This document shows, piece after piece, positions 8,582 to 17,984 of a stretch of 49,694 nt of DNA. The stretch's first letter is position 1. Each line of letters begins with the position of its first letter. Source of the stretch: Elainella sp. Prado103 (GTDB taxonomy: Bacteria; Cyanobacteriota; Cyanobacteriia; Elainellales; Elainellaceae). The translations under genes and the position numbers were made by a program. The notes below the pieces were generated by a model. The model worked only from the letters and a program-made list of their open reading frames with translations, searched no databases and was not told the DNA's origin. The stretch is taken from NCBI GenBank assembly GCA_025454395.1, contig JALOOM010000019.1:1-49694 (forward strand). Reading direction: 5' to 3'.

Positions 8582-9547
8582 TCAAGATTGTAAAAGACGC
8601 GCCACTGCATGGATAATTTGCTGGGCAGACCCGACAAAAAACTCCGGGTCGATTGTCTCCACCGTATCACTAGGCTGATGATAGTGGGGATTGCGAAAAT
8701 TCGCGGTATCCGTGACTAACACTGCGCCAATTCCTTTATGCCAAAATGGGGCATGATCACTCCGTACCAGATCGGCCGCGACTCCCCCCAGGGTTGGCAC
8801 AGATAGGGTCAAGACGAGTGGTAACGGGACTTGATTGACAAAGCTTTCGAGCAGGTCGGGATGGCTTTGATCGCCAATGGCCGCTAGAAAGTTACCCCGA
8901 TCGGTTGGTGGACGAAGTGGCAAAACTGGCGGATAGGATTGGCAACCGATAACTTCACAACGATAACCCAGCATATCTAGCACGATCGCCCCTCGCAAGT
9001 CGGTTTTTGCCACCTGTTCTACATAGGCTGTGCTACCCAACAATCCTTCCTCTTCCAGGTCAAACAGCACCAGCTTGAGGCTACGAGGGGTGCTCAGCGA
9101 TCCTAACAGGCGGGCTGCTTCCAACACTGTAGCTACGCCCGTTCCGTTATCATCTACACCCGGAGAATTTTCGACCGTATCGTAGTGAGCCCCTAACAAT
9201 ACTGCTTTTAAACTGGGATCGCTGCCCGATCGTTCGGCATAGAGGTTAACCCCATCCCAAAAAGGCTGCTCCTCAACTTGCCAACCTGCTGCTTCTAACT
9301 CTTGGCGAATATATTTGCGAGCCCGTTGCCGATCGCTGGCTGTATAACGCTCAAAAGCTAGAAAATTCAGATCGCGCAGGAGCCGATCGGGTTCAACAGT
9401 CGGCAAAGTCAGTGGGGTAGAAATCTGAACGCGATCGGTGATTTTTTGTCCAGTTAGCCCCGCCCAAGGCATTTCCGGCCAACGCCAAGCCACTAACAGA
9501 AACGTCGTTGTCAGGAGTACAGTTAGCCAAAGCCACAGTTTTTTCAT
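8582..9547 (-). CDS. M28 family zinc aminopeptidase, membrane-anchored
   Basis: A metallopeptidase of the M28 (aminopeptidase Y / glutaminyl cyclase-like) family that removes N-terminal residues using two zinc ions. The ligands are visible in order: H121 in LLGAHYDT, D132/D133 in PGVDDNGTG, the catalytic/ligand pair E165-E166 in FDLEEEGLLG, D191 in IVLDMLGY, and a C-terminal His near 290 in NPHYHQPSDT. Residues 5-22 form an uncleaved anchor or signal peptide, so it acts in the periplasm or at the membrane. Length (321 aa) fits the compact secreted branch. All catalytic positions look intact. The substrate is unknown. It heads a minus-strand series, with a 604-bp spacer upstream. Confidence 0.88.
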   Translation of the reverse strand: MKKLWLWLTVLLTTTFLLVAWRWPEMPWAGLTGQKITDRVQISTPLTLPTVEPDRLLRDLNFLAFERYTASDRQRARKYIRQELEAAGWQVEEQPFWDGVNLYAERSGSDPSLKAVLLGAHYDTVENSPGVDDNGTGVATVLEAARLLGSLSTPRSLKLVLFDLEEEGLLGSTAYVEQVAKTDLRGAIVLDMLGYRCEVIGCQSYPPVLPLRPPTDRGNFLAAIGDQSHPDLLESFVNQVPLPLVLTLSVPTLGGVAADLVRSDHAPFWHKGIGAVLVTDTANFRNPHYHQPSDTVETIDPEFFVGSAQQIIHAVARLLQS

Positions 9548-10151
9548 CTTTCTTCAGTCCAATCATTCGATCCAATCATTCGATCCAATCATTCGGTTCA
9601 ACCATGACGATACCGATCTGGATGAGAGTCCTTGTCTGGAACCTGTATTCATAGACTTGCATCTAGAATCTTTGTCCAGAATAGATCTTCAACCGGCTGG
9701 ATCGAGTGACGCAAACATGAATTCTTAGTGTCAATCTTTAATGGTTAATTTTAAAGATAGTAATTGAGGATAATCAACAGAATATAAATTCTGATTATCT
9801 GGATGTACTCCAGAGTGATTACAGTAACAAAATAGCTGCACAAGTTATATCAAAATTAATAGGTTGCACTGGCTAATACAAAGAATAATGTAAATACTAA
9901 TTTAAAGAATAATGCGAAATTGCATCACCATCAAACACCGATCTAGCCTTTCACTTTCTCGTTAGCTGGCTCCGTTTTTCGGATCGACATGGTCATCCCT
10001 AAGGATGCCAGCTCTTGCAGTCCTGGTATAACTGAGGTACAACCAAAGAGGAAAACTTGAAGCTAAGGTCACTATAAAAATGCTATTTTGCTTCCAGATT
10101 CAGTTTTTGAACAGGCGGAATTACTCGCTCAGTAGTTAGGGTTGTCGTGTA
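9548..10151. other. Divergent spacer upstream of M28 peptidase and wHTH gene
   Basis: This 604-bp AT-rich spacer contains a 13-bp triplication (9558-9596). It also has an imperfect hairpin at 9769-9799 (GATAAT/ATTATC outer arms and CAGAAT/ATTCTG inner arms). Short related words TAAAGAATAATG and ACAAAGAATAATG occur near 9880-9912. No gene is supported; the open frames here shadow the peptidase start. Confidence 0.55.
9558..9596. repeat. 13-bp tandem repeat (TCCAATCATTCGA x3)
   Basis: Three adjacent copies, the last ending in G rather than A, immediately upstream of the M28 peptidase start. Confidence 0.92.
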
Positions 10152-10946
10152 GTGAGCTTTATACAAAAGCAGCAGGCTATGAATTCCACCCATTTAGATG
10201 AACTCAAGTTCTTACTAAAGCTACAAGCTTGCCGCAATTATCGGGCTTATCTAACAAATCCTAGCTTCAAATCCTTTCGAGCCAAAGACAAAATTTGCCA
10301 GAATTTGGCATCCGATCGATTAGTGGATTTCAGTCGCGAAATCGTCGCAGTTAAACTCACACCTGCCGGCCAGTCCCTATTGAAAGTGAGCGACAATACC
10401 CTACCCATTTCCGAGATTGAACGTAAACTGCTCCAAAAAATTGCTGCTGCCAAAAAAATTGCCCCCAGTCAGTTGAAATTTTCGAAGTTGAGTGCCCCGG
10501 AACGAGATGTGCTGCTGCAATCGTTTTTGAATCGAGGCTTGATTGCGGCTGAAACTCGGTTAAAACGCCAAAAGGCGGAAGTTTGGCTCACCCCGGAAGG
10601 ACAGCATTGCCTAGCGGAATTGTTACAGCAATTTCAACACCTGCGCCAAGCGACCACGACCCTCTCACCCGTGATTAAACCGACGGAAACCGAAGTTTTA
10701 GAAACCATCCAAGCACTCGATCAAGAAGTGAATAGCCATAACTATTTACCGATCTTCCACCTGCGCCAAAAATTGCAAACGTACCTCTCCAGAGATGAAT
10801 TAGATGAAATTTTGTATCAATTGCAGCGTCAGGATCAGATTGAACTGAGGGCGATCGTTCATACTCAAGACTATAGTGCCGAACAATTGAATGCTGCCAT
10901 CCAAACGCGATCGGGCAGCCCATTATTTTTTATTAAAGTAATATAA
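10152..10946 (+). CDS. Multi-winged-helix protein, partner of the downstream AAA ATPase
   Basis: No characterised family is certain. The protein appears to contain three small winged-helix-like domains. Domain 1 (about 15-78) ends in VKLTPAGQSLL. Domain 2 (about 88-157) ends in VWLTPEGQHCL, and the repeated LTPxGQ wing motif suggests an internal duplication. Domain 3 (about 180-264) reads LPIFHLRQKLQTYLSRDELDEILYQLQRQDQIEL and ends SPLFFIKVI. No membrane segment, nuclease motif or ATP site is seen. A DNA-binding or ATPase-adaptor role is inferred from the domains and from the same-strand ATPase gene 309 bp downstream. The annotated start is GTG; the ATG at 10179, giving MNSTHLDELKF, is an equally plausible start. 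Confidence 0.7.
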   Translation: MSFIQKQQAMNSTHLDELKFLLKLQACRNYRAYLTNPSFKSFRAKDKICQNLASDRLVDFSREIVAVKLTPAGQSLLKVSDNTLPISEIERKLLQKIAAAKKIAPSQLKFSKLSAPERDVLLQSFLNRGLIAAETRLKRQKAEVWLTPEGQHCLAELLQQFQHLRQATTTLSPVIKPTETEVLETIQALDQEVNSHNYLPIFHLRQKLQTYLSRDELDEILYQLQRQDQIELRAIVHTQDYSAEQLNAAIQTRSGSPLFFIKVI

Positions 10947-10989
10947 AGAGATAGGGCGATCGATCATTCATTTTCAGACTACGAAACAA

Positions 10990-11030
10990 GCTGTAAAACG
11001 GGCTGTAAAACGAGTTGCAAAACGGGCTGT
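10990..11030. repeat. 12-bp tandem repeat (GCTGTAAAACGG, about 3.4 copies)
   Basis: Adjacent copies start at 10990, 11002, 11014 and 11026; the third differs at a few bases. Confidence 0.88.
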
Positions 11031-11061
11031 TTGATCTGCACCTGAACTCCACTAAACTAAG

Positions 11062-11100
11062 GCAAGACTAGAGCAAGACTAGAGCAAGACTAGGGCAAGA
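11062..11100. repeat. 11-bp tandem repeat (GCAAGACTAGA, about 3.5 copies)
   Basis: Copies at 11062, 11073 and 11084 (last base G), plus GCAAGA at 11095. Confidence 0.92.
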
Positions 11101-11255
11101 AAAAACGGGTCATCAGGACAACATTGCAATGAGTCTAAGGACAAAAATCTGGGCAATTGAAGGAGTGCTCCCCCAGGATCCGAGGAGCCTTTGTCCTGCC
11201 CGCGACTACAGCCTGGTTCGATCCAAGCTGATTCGATCGCTCAGGAGGGCAGCGC

Positions 11256-13526
11256 ATGGACTCGATTGATGATCTGATCCTCAGAGCTGCCAACCCGTTT
11301 GACAGTCTGCGCTCCGTTAATTTCTGGCATCGACAGAAGGATCCAGAACCCGTGGTGCAGTCGATTCACCAGGATGCAATCACCGCGATCGAAGGCACCC
11401 TGGAGCAAATTAGCCGCGATCACTACACCCGTACGATCATTTTGGATGGCGACAGTGGCTCGGGCAAAACCTACCTATTGGGGCGACTGAAGCAGTCTTT
11501 TAACCACAAAGCTTTTTTTGCCTATATTCCGCCTTTCCCTCAAAGCGATTACATTTGGCGACATATTCTACGCTACACGGTCGATAGTTTGGTGCAGGTG
11601 CCTGCGGGGCAAAAATATTCCCAACTATTGCTGTGGTTAAAAAATGTGCTGCTGGCATTGAAACAGCGCAGTTTGAAGGACAAAATCAAAGAAAATATTC
11701 TAGATCTACTGCAAACCGATCGCCAATTGTTTATTAAACGGCTCAAAGAAATCTATAAACGATCGGATTCCAATAGCATATACAATGCTGATAAATTTTT
11801 TGGTATTTTACATGACCTCACTGATCCAAAACTCTATTCCCTCGCCTGTGAGTGGTTACGGGCAGATGACCTGAGTGAAGAGTCACTGGAGGCTTTGCGG
11901 CTGAAAAGCTCGATCGATACAGAACAGGCCGCTCGTGAAATCCTGGCGAATTTTGGCCGGGTTGCCATGAATACTCAACCGATCGTGCTCTGTTTTGACC
12001 AACTTGAAAGCATTGCCCGTCTGCCCGATGGCTCTCTTGATCTACAAAGTTTATTTAATATCAACACCAAAGTGCATGATGAAGATAAAAACTTTTTGAT
12101 TATTATTAGTATCCTGACTAATACTTGGGAGCACTATAAAACTCGCATCGATCAATCCCATCGAGCCCGGATCGATCGAGAGGTGCCACTTCGATTGATC
12201 ACGTTAGAGCAGGCTGAAGCTTTGTGGGCTTCTCGATTAAACGGGCTGCACCGCCAAGCCAAAGCAACGCCCCAGTCGGCGATCTATCCCCTCAGCTTAG
12301 AAGAGTTAACCGAGAGTTTTCCAGGCGGGCGCACCAATCCGCGTGATGTGTTGCGCCTAGGGCGGGATATGTTCCAGGCTTACAAGGAATGGTTGATTCA
12401 ACAAACCGATGCTCTGACCACCACAGCAACCGCGATCGAGCCAACTGCCTTATCTGACCAGAACGGCAACCCTCCTAGCGCTGAATCCACCCAACCGCAA
12501 CCCAATACCGGATCCGAACCATCTCCGCTGCTAGATATTTTCAAGCTACGCTGGCAGGATGAATTGAGCAAAGTTCAGGAAAGTGTCACCCGCATTCGAT
12601 TCTTTAGCTCGTTAGAATTGGTGGAAATGCTGAAGGAAGCCCTGATTGCCCTGCAAGCACAACAGGTTCAGGCTCCTCTATTAGAACGTACCAAGTTCGC
12701 TGGTTATTCGTTTCGCTACCGCCCCCCCCAAACCAATGAATCCCTGCATTCTGAGGCGATCGGGATTGTCTGGACAGAAGATCAAGGGATGGATACCTTT
12801 TTTCATGTCATGGAAGCCTGTCAACGCTTTTTAGAAGCCAAGCTAGGACAGCACTCAGAACAAGAATTAGAATACCCGGCTGAATCGAGACCGGCTGAAT
12901 CGAGAATGGAAATGGAACTCTGCCAGCTTTATCTGTTGCGGGCTGAGTCGATCGGCAAACCCAGCTTGAAGGGGCACCAGCTCTACCGGCAAATTTTTTC
13001 TCAGCCACCCCATCGCCATATTGAACCTGATTTGACTTCAGTGCAACTATTAGCAGCTTATTACAACTTGGTCAAAGATTCGCGGGAGGGCGATTTGGTG
13101 ATGGGCAGTCAAGCGATCGGGTTGAAGACTTTACAGGGACTGGTTCAAACTGCTCAGGTCTTGGCAGATTGCCCCTTAATCCGGCTGCTCGGCTTTTATC
13201 CACCAGACGTGGAATCTACAGAGGCTGGGCCCATCACTCCTGGTTTAGCAGTTTTCCCACCACCGGAATCGCCTTATCAGCCCAACCCTGCTCCCACCAA
13301 CCCCAAACTCCTGCGCCAAATTGAAGATTACTTGTTCAGTTTGGTGCGTACCCATCCCGTCATCGGTCTGCAAACTCTGATTCAAAGCACCCTCAGACAG
13401 TTTCCTCAAGTGGAAGCCGACTGGGTCAATGATCGCATTCATGTCCTCTGCGAGATGCAGCAAATCCAAATCCTCAACCCCACCGAACCGATCGAAGCCC
13501 AATTGATCTGCCAAAAACGCACCTGA
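11256..13526 (+). CDS. Large Orc/Cdc6-like AAA ATPase with C-terminal accessory and winged-helix regions
   Basis: A 756-residue P-loop ATPase. Walker A is GDSGSGKT (65-72). Walker B is IVLCFDQLE (243-251). A sensor-1-like strand follows (FLIIISILTNTW, 280-291), and a conserved GGRTNPRDVLRLGRD segment (357-371) looks like the sensor-2/lid region. This order is that of Orc1/Cdc6-like AAA ATPases, which load or remodel factors on DNA and occur in bacterial conflict systems. A polar linker (about 385-425) leads to a second globular region (about 430-640) containing ERTKFAGYSFRYRP and IGIVWTEDQGMDTFFHVMEACQRF, whose fold I cannot assign. The last 80 residues (KLLRQIEDYLFSLVRTHPVIG onward) look like a winged helix. 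An AGGAGG site eight to nine bases upstream fixes the ATG. A 15-bp in-frame duplication (PAESR twice) lies near 12877-12906. Confidence 0.75.
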   Translation: MDSIDDLILRAANPFDSLRSVNFWHRQKDPEPVVQSIHQDAITAIEGTLEQISRDHYTRTIILDGDSGSGKTYLLGRLKQSFNHKAFFAYIPPFPQSDYIWRHILRYTVDSLVQVPAGQKYSQLLLWLKNVLLALKQRSLKDKIKENILDLLQTDRQLFIKRLKEIYKRSDSNSIYNADKFFGILHDLTDPKLYSLACEWLRADDLSEESLEALRLKSSIDTEQAAREILANFGRVAMNTQPIVLCFDQLESIARLPDGSLDLQSLFNINTKVHDEDKNFLIIISILTNTWEHYKTRIDQSHRARIDREVPLRLITLEQAEALWASRLNGLHRQAKATPQSAIYPLSLEELTESFPGGRTNPRDVLRLGRDMFQAYKEWLIQQTDALTTTATAIEPTALSDQNGNPPSAESTQPQPNTGSEPSPLLDIFKLRWQDELSKVQESVTRIRFFSSLELVEMLKEALIALQAQQVQAPLLERTKFAGYSFRYRPPQTNESLHSEAIGIVWTEDQGMDTFFHVMEACQRFLEAKLGQHSEQELEYPAESRPAESRMEMELCQLYLLRAESIGKPSLKGHQLYRQIFSQPPHRHIEPDLTSVQLLAAYYNLVKDSREGDLVMGSQAIGLKTLQGLVQTAQVLADCPLIRLLGFYPPDVESTEAGPITPGLAVFPPPESPYQPNPAPTNPKLLRQIEDYLFSLVRTHPVIGLQTLIQSTLRQFPQVEADWVNDRIHVLCEMQQIQILNPTEPIEAQLICQKRT

Positions 13527-13552
13527 GTGAGTCAATTCATCTGGGTGAGTTA

Positions 13553-13583
13553 ATTCAACGGTTCAACGGTTCAACGGTTCAAC
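13553..13583. repeat. 8-bp tandem repeat (GTTCAACG, about 4 copies)
   Basis: Head-to-tail copies between the convergent stops of the ATPase and exbB genes, followed by a related ATTCAGCGTTCAGCGTTCAA duplication at 13590-13609. Confidence 0.9.
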
Positions 13584-13605
13584 TATCGCATTCAGCGTTC
13601 AGCGT

Positions 13606-14316
13606 TCAATCCTCTGCGATCAAACCACTCGTCGGCAAAGAAGGATAGGAACCGGAATTTGGATAGGCTGGTGCATGATTCACGCTGGGTTCATACCAAA
13701 CTTGCCGGTAGATGAGCTCTAGCTCGGAACCAGCTTCAGAAAAGTAATCTACCTGCTGTGACTGCAAGCTGACAAACACTCGATAGATTAGCAATGCCAG
13801 GATCGCGACGATCATACCGGCCGCAGTGGTGATTAATGCTTCCCCGATCCCACCGGCGGCCTGGGTGGCCTGCTCAGTGGTGCCACCCCCCCCAATATTG
13901 AGGCTATCGAAAGTGGCGATCAATCCGGTAACGGTTCCGAGCAGACCGAGCAACGGGGCAACGGCCACCGTGGTTTCCAGCAGCTTATCACCCTTCCGCA
14001 TTTGGACAAACTCTTTATCTCCAGCGGCTTCCATTGCTAACCGGAAGGTCTCAGGAGTCGGATGACGCAGCTTTAAAGGGGCTAACAAAAAGCGGCCGAT
14101 CGGCAGATCATGGGCACTTTCAGCAATCATGCGGGCATCGTCCAGATTATAGCGGGCGGCCGCCAACACATCATGCACAATCCGGTCTTCCTGACTCAGC
14201 AACTGATACCAAAACCAGGCCCGCTCGATCGCACAGGCCAATGTGGCGACCGAAAATCCCAGGATTGGGATCATCACTGGGCCGCCTTTGACCACTAAAC
14301 TTAACAAATTTGACAT
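13606..14316 (-). CDS. exbB: MotA/TolQ/ExbB family proton channel subunit
   Basis: Inner-membrane proton channel subunit of the ExbB/TolQ/MotA family, which uses the proton gradient to energise outer-membrane transport (with ExbD/TonB) or envelope processes. Three membrane spans are visible: about 14-40 (VMIPILGFSVATLACAIERAWFWYQL), about 110-135 (AVAPLLGLLGTVTGLIATFDSL) and about 155-190 (GIGEALITTAAGMIVAILALLIYRVFVSL). The family signature GLLGTVTGLI and the Thr/Ala-rich third helix (EALITTAAGM) are intact. At 236 residues it is of normal size. No exbD or tonB follows; the next gene to the left converges on it. It therefore acts with a partner encoded elsewhere or is an ExbB-like protein of other use. 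Confidence 0.85.
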   Translation of the reverse strand: MSNLLSLVVKGGPVMIPILGFSVATLACAIERAWFWYQLLSQEDRIVHDVLAAARYNLDDARMIAESAHDLPIGRFLLAPLKLRHPTPETFRLAMEAAGDKEFVQMRKGDKLLETTVAVAPLLGLLGTVTGLIATFDSLNIGGGGTTEQATQAAGGIGEALITTAAGMIVAILALLIYRVFVSLQSQQVDYFSEAGSELELIYRQVWYEPSVNHAPAYPNSGSYPSLPTSGLIAED

Positions 14317-14518
14317 AGGGAATCAGGCAAGAACAGACACTATCCCTAGTCTCTAACAGATCCGGAGGATTTGCGAGCAGCGAGGAATACAAGCCTCCTG
14401 AATCGGCTGGAATATTTTCTGGAACTTTGCTCGCGACGATCGATCCAATCTGTAGGGGGGCAGGCGCAGCGACTCAAGGCAAACCTCACTCTGGCTGGAC
14501 TGAGCGGTAAGCCTGAAT

Positions 14519-16978
14519 TTAACTACGTAATGCTACCTGGAATTTCTCCTCAAGGGCTTCCCGCACTTTTTGATGGATCGGTTCAATATCCTCTTCGGTC
14601 AGGGTTCGATCGAGAGCCCGATAGATGAGCCGGAACGCTAAACTGCGTTGCCCCTCCGGCACGTTTTTGCCCCGATACTCATCAAAGAGCTGCACCGATT
14701 CCAACAGGTTACCCCCTGCCTTCCGGATCGATCGCTCAATTTCAGCCACCGAGAATTGACTGGGGGCATAGAAAGCAATATCGCGGTCGGAGGCAGGATA
14801 GGCAGAGTAGGGCTTGAAAACCGGAATTAGCCGTTCCTCTTGCAGCATGTGATCCAGCATCACATCTAAACTGAGTTCAAACCCATAGACCTGATCCGGC
14901 AAGTTGCGCTTCTGCCGTTCTTGCGGATGCAGTTGTCCAAAGGTGCCCAATCGATCGCCATTCACCCAGAGAGAAGCGGTACGACCGGGATGCAGGATGG
15001 GATTGCGGCGATCGGGTTGATACTCCACCTCCAGCCCCAGTTGGGTAAAGACGCTATCGAGCATCCCCTTGGCTTCATACCAGGTCATTGGCTGTTCGCG
15101 CCCGCTGTTCACCCACCGTCCCTGATAAGGATCACCCCCCATGATCCCAGCCACTTGGTCGGCTTCTTGCAGTCCTTCTTCTTCCCGCCAAAACACTCGT
15201 CCGATCTCGAAAGCATTCAATGCCCCATTGCCTTGCTCCAAATTGTATTGGAAAGCTTCAATTAATCCGGGCAGCAACTCAGTCCGCAAGGCGGAATATT
15301 CGGAGAATAAAGGATTGGCCAGGACGATCTGATTTTCGGCATCCGGCTTACCCAACGTGTAGTGGATCGCTTCTGTTAAGCCCACGGCTCGCAGGGCTGC
15401 CTGAATTTGGCGAATAGCCATTTGCTCATCTGGCCAGAAACCCGCTTCGCCCTTCTCCGGCAGGGTATCACAGAAATTGTTGTAGCCATAAAGGCGAGCG
15501 ACTTCTTCGATCAAGTCAATTTCTCGCTCTAGATCGCGGTAACGATAGGGTGGCACCGTAACGTTCCAGACCCCCGGCTGCTGCACTGTGAGTTCACACC
15601 CCAAAGCACTGAGGGTGCGTTCCACATCGGCAATTTGAATTTCGCCAATATCTTCATCTTTTAGATCGCTAGTGGCTCCGTTCTGCATAGCGGCATTCAG
15701 CATGACCGGCCCCAAAACCTGATTGATCCGTTCCAAGCGCAGCTCGATCGTCCGTTCCGTTTGGCTCGATCGAACTTCATCGATCGCCTGAGCCTTGACC
15801 GTGCCACCGCCCAATTCCTGCATTAACTGAACAGCCCGTCGGCAAGCCAACATCAGCTCTGCTGCATTGACACCGCGTTCATACCGAGCTGAGGCTTCCG
15901 TTCGCATCCCCTGGGAGCGCGCTGATCGCCGGATCGCTGCCGAGTCGAACACAGCCGCCTCTAGCATCACATTTTGAGTGGTTGCCTGCACTTCGGTGGT
16001 TTCGCCACCCATCACCCCGGCCAAGGCCACCGGCTGATCATTGGCCGTAATCACTAAAGTTTGTTCTTGCAGCGATCGTTCCTGGCTATCCAGGGTCGTG
16101 AGTTGCTCTCCAGCCCGAGCATAGCGCACCCCAATGGTCAGGTCTAAGCTGCCGGTCACCGTTTGCAGCCGATCGCGATCGAAGGCGTGGAGCGGTTGCC
16201 CCCATTCCAGCATGATGTAGTTTGTAATATCGACGATGTTGTTGATCGGCCGACTACCTGCTGCTTGAATCCGCCGCTGCAACCAGGCTGGAGAAGGAGC
16301 GATCGTCAGATTTTCAAGCACTGTCCCAATGTAAATGGGGCAGCCATCCGCAATTTTGATGGTCAGTTCGGGGCTAGCAGAGATGGGTTGATCGACAATC
16401 TCCGGCAACTTCAGCGGTTTACCTGTAATGGCAGCGACTTCACGGGCGATCCCCACCATACTGAGCGCATCGGCCCGGTTGGCAGTCGAGGTGAGGTCTA
16501 AAATCACATCATCTAGCCCTAAGTAAGGGCGGGCATCTTCACCTGCTTTTAACTCAGCTTGCGGGAAAATGTGAATCCCTTCCGACTCTTTGGCTAAGCC
16601 CAACTCTGACAAGGAACAGATCATGCCCTCAGAAGGCACATCCCGGAGCTTGCGCGGCTTAATCTTCAAATCCACTTTCGGCAAATAAGTGCCGAGGGTT
16701 GCCACCGCCACAAAAATATCCGCCTTGACATTGGCTGCTCCACAAACGATCGTTGAGGGCTTTGCCGCTCCAATATCCACCGTACAGACACTCAATTTGT
16801 CTGCATTGGGATGCTTTTCACGAGCGATTACCTTGCCGATCACTACGCCATCTGCCCAAGCGCGCCGATCCTCGATCTCTTCCACTTCGAAGCCCGCCAT
16901 GGTCAAAGCATCGGCCAATTCCTCAGGAGACAGGGTAATGTCTACCAATTCTCGCAGCCAGTTTAAAGAGATACGCAT
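14519..16978 (-). CDS. pheT: Phenylalanine-tRNA ligase beta subunit
   Basis: The beta chain of heterotetrameric PheRS, which charges tRNA-Phe. I chose the ATG giving [12 protein letters not shown] as start (819 aa) because that is the family's universal beginning; an upstream in-frame ATG would add ten unrelated residues. Domains in order: B1 fold; EMAP-like tRNA-binding domain (about 40-150, with [15 protein letters not shown] and VCGAANVK); B3/B4 editing region ([19 protein letters not shown]); B5 and catalytic-like core ([25 protein letters not shown]); and the C-terminal ferredoxin-fold anticodon-binding domain ([11 protein letters not shown] to the end). Complete. pheS is not in the window, as is usual for cyanobacteria where the two are unlinked. 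Confidence 0.97.
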   Translation of the reverse strand: MRISLNWLRELVDITLSPEELADALTMAGFEVEEIEDRRAWADGVVIGKVIAREKHPNADKLSVCTVDIGAAKPSTIVCGAANVKADIFVAVATLGTYLPKVDLKIKPRKLRDVPSEGMICSLSELGLAKESEGIHIFPQAELKAGEDARPYLGLDDVILDLTSTANRADALSMVGIAREVAAITGKPLKLPEIVDQPISASPELTIKIADGCPIYIGTVLENLTIAPSPAWLQRRIQAAGSRPINNIVDITNYIMLEWGQPLHAFDRDRLQTVTGSLDLTIGVRYARAGEQLTTLDSQERSLQEQTLVITANDQPVALAGVMGGETTEVQATTQNVMLEAAVFDSAAIRRSARSQGMRTEASARYERGVNAAELMLACRRAVQLMQELGGGTVKAQAIDEVRSSQTERTIELRLERINQVLGPVMLNAAMQNGATSDLKDEDIGEIQIADVERTLSALGCELTVQQPGVWNVTVPPYRYRDLEREIDLIEEVARLYGYNNFCDTLPEKGEAGFWPDEQMAIRQIQAALRAVGLTEAIHYTLGKPDAENQIVLANPLFSEYSALRTELLPGLIEAFQYNLEQGNGALNAFEIGRVFWREEEGLQEADQVAGIMGGDPYQGRWVNSGREQPMTWYEAKGMLDSVFTQLGLEVEYQPDRRNPILHPGRTASLWVNGDRLGTFGQLHPQERQKRNLPDQVYGFELSLDVMLDHMLQEERLIPVFKPYSAYPASDRDIAFYAPSQFSVAEIERSIRKAGGNLLESVQLFDEYRGKNVPEGQRSLAFRLIYRALDRTLTEEDIEPIHQKVREALEEKFQVALRS

Positions 16979-17225
16979 CCCGGTTCCGTTCCTTAATCTT
17001 CCAGTCACTTATTCTATCGCGTTGTTTCTCGCATCTGGCGGTCGATTGTCCTGAAGTCTCTCGGTTTCCAGTCAGACCATCGCGACTTAATCATCTACAT
17101 CTAGCTAGATAGCGAGAACCTTAAAACTTTGCTAAATAGAGAAAGGATTTTTCCCGGAGTTCGGTACAGTCTTAGGCAGCTTGTACGAATCAGTGGATCA
17201 CTTTGGATAAGTAGATAGCAGAGTC

Positions 17226-17738
17226 ATGATGAACAAGAATTTGTTGCGGAACGTTTTAGTTGGAGCTGGGATCGCCACGGTTGGTGCGATCGGCACTAAG
17301 GCAGCGGTCGATTACTTCAAAAATCGCGGCGAAGAAGAAACTCCACCGCCCCAAGAAGACGAGACACCAGTGGCTGCCGACCAAGTCGCCTATGCCAAGG
17401 TTGAAGATGCCTCACTGCAAAAGTTTCTAGATGTCAGCTTTGGAGAGGCTGGACGTTACGTTCCCTCTCGTCCAGCTAAGGTGTTTGATTATCAGGGCAA
17501 ACAATATATGGTCGTTTGGGCTCGCGATCATAAGAAAAACAAAAATCAAATGCTGGCTTTCATCTACACACCTGAAGGGCGAAAAATGCTGGCCAGTGTT
17601 GGTTATACCAGCGAAATGTCCGACTATAATGTCACTCTAGGTGATACGCCCTTTGCGGTAGATGTGGCAGGGCAAAAGATTACGGATGGCAAGGGTGCTA
17701 CTAAGGGGGCAGACGAGGTCGATTTCGTACTGGCCTAG
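17226..17738 (+). CDS. Anchored hypothetical protein, 170 aa
   Basis: I do not recognise the family. An N-terminal hydrophobic segment (LLRNVLVGAGIATVGAIGTKAA, 5-26) is a membrane anchor or a lipoprotein-free signal. A short acidic Pro/Glu linker (34-47) follows, then a compact domain of about 115 residues containing DYQGKQYMVVWARDHKKNKNQMLAF and PEGRKMLASVGYTSEMSDYNVTLGDTPFAVDVAG. No catalytic motif is evident. Two adjacent ATG codons (17226, 17229) are possible starts. It sits between divergent pheT and the same-strand DAHP synthase gene, 246 bp upstream of the latter. Nothing else links it to aromatic metabolism. Confidence 0.7.
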   Translation: MMNKNLLRNVLVGAGIATVGAIGTKAAVDYFKNRGEEETPPPQEDETPVAADQVAYAKVEDASLQKFLDVSFGEAGRYVPSRPAKVFDYQGKQYMVVWARDHKKNKNQMLAFIYTPEGRKMLASVGYTSEMSDYNVTLGDTPFAVDVAGQKITDGKGATKGADEVDFVLA

Positions 17739-17984
17739 TTATATTTGAAACTTTTATTTCAAGATCTTTCAAGCCCATGGATGGCGCGGGATCTCGGCCC
17801 GTTGAGCCTTGCCATGCGAGAGCTGGACTGAAATATCAGGAAACTTTCACCTAGACTGCGAAGTTACCCCCAGGGACTCCCGCAAAGGACGATAGAATGT
17901 TCTGGGTTAACAATTTTATCAAAGTGTTTTGGATGAACAGTTTCCTGTATCGTCCAGCCTCGCTGCCTATCATGCTAACGAACT

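Larger units (their letters stand above)
10947..11255. other. Spacer between wHTH and ATPase genes with two tandem repeats
   Basis: 309 bp without a gene. It holds a 12-bp repeat (10990-11030) and an 11-bp repeat (11062-11100), then the leader of the ATPase gene. The length and a good ribosome binding site suggest a separate promoter for the ATPase, which I cannot pinpoint. Confidence 0.6.

Noticed and set aside
10152-13526. Toxin-antitoxin or complete BREX locus
   Set aside because: The two proteins are too large for a toxin-antitoxin pair, and the methylase, phosphatase and other BREX genes are absent nearby.
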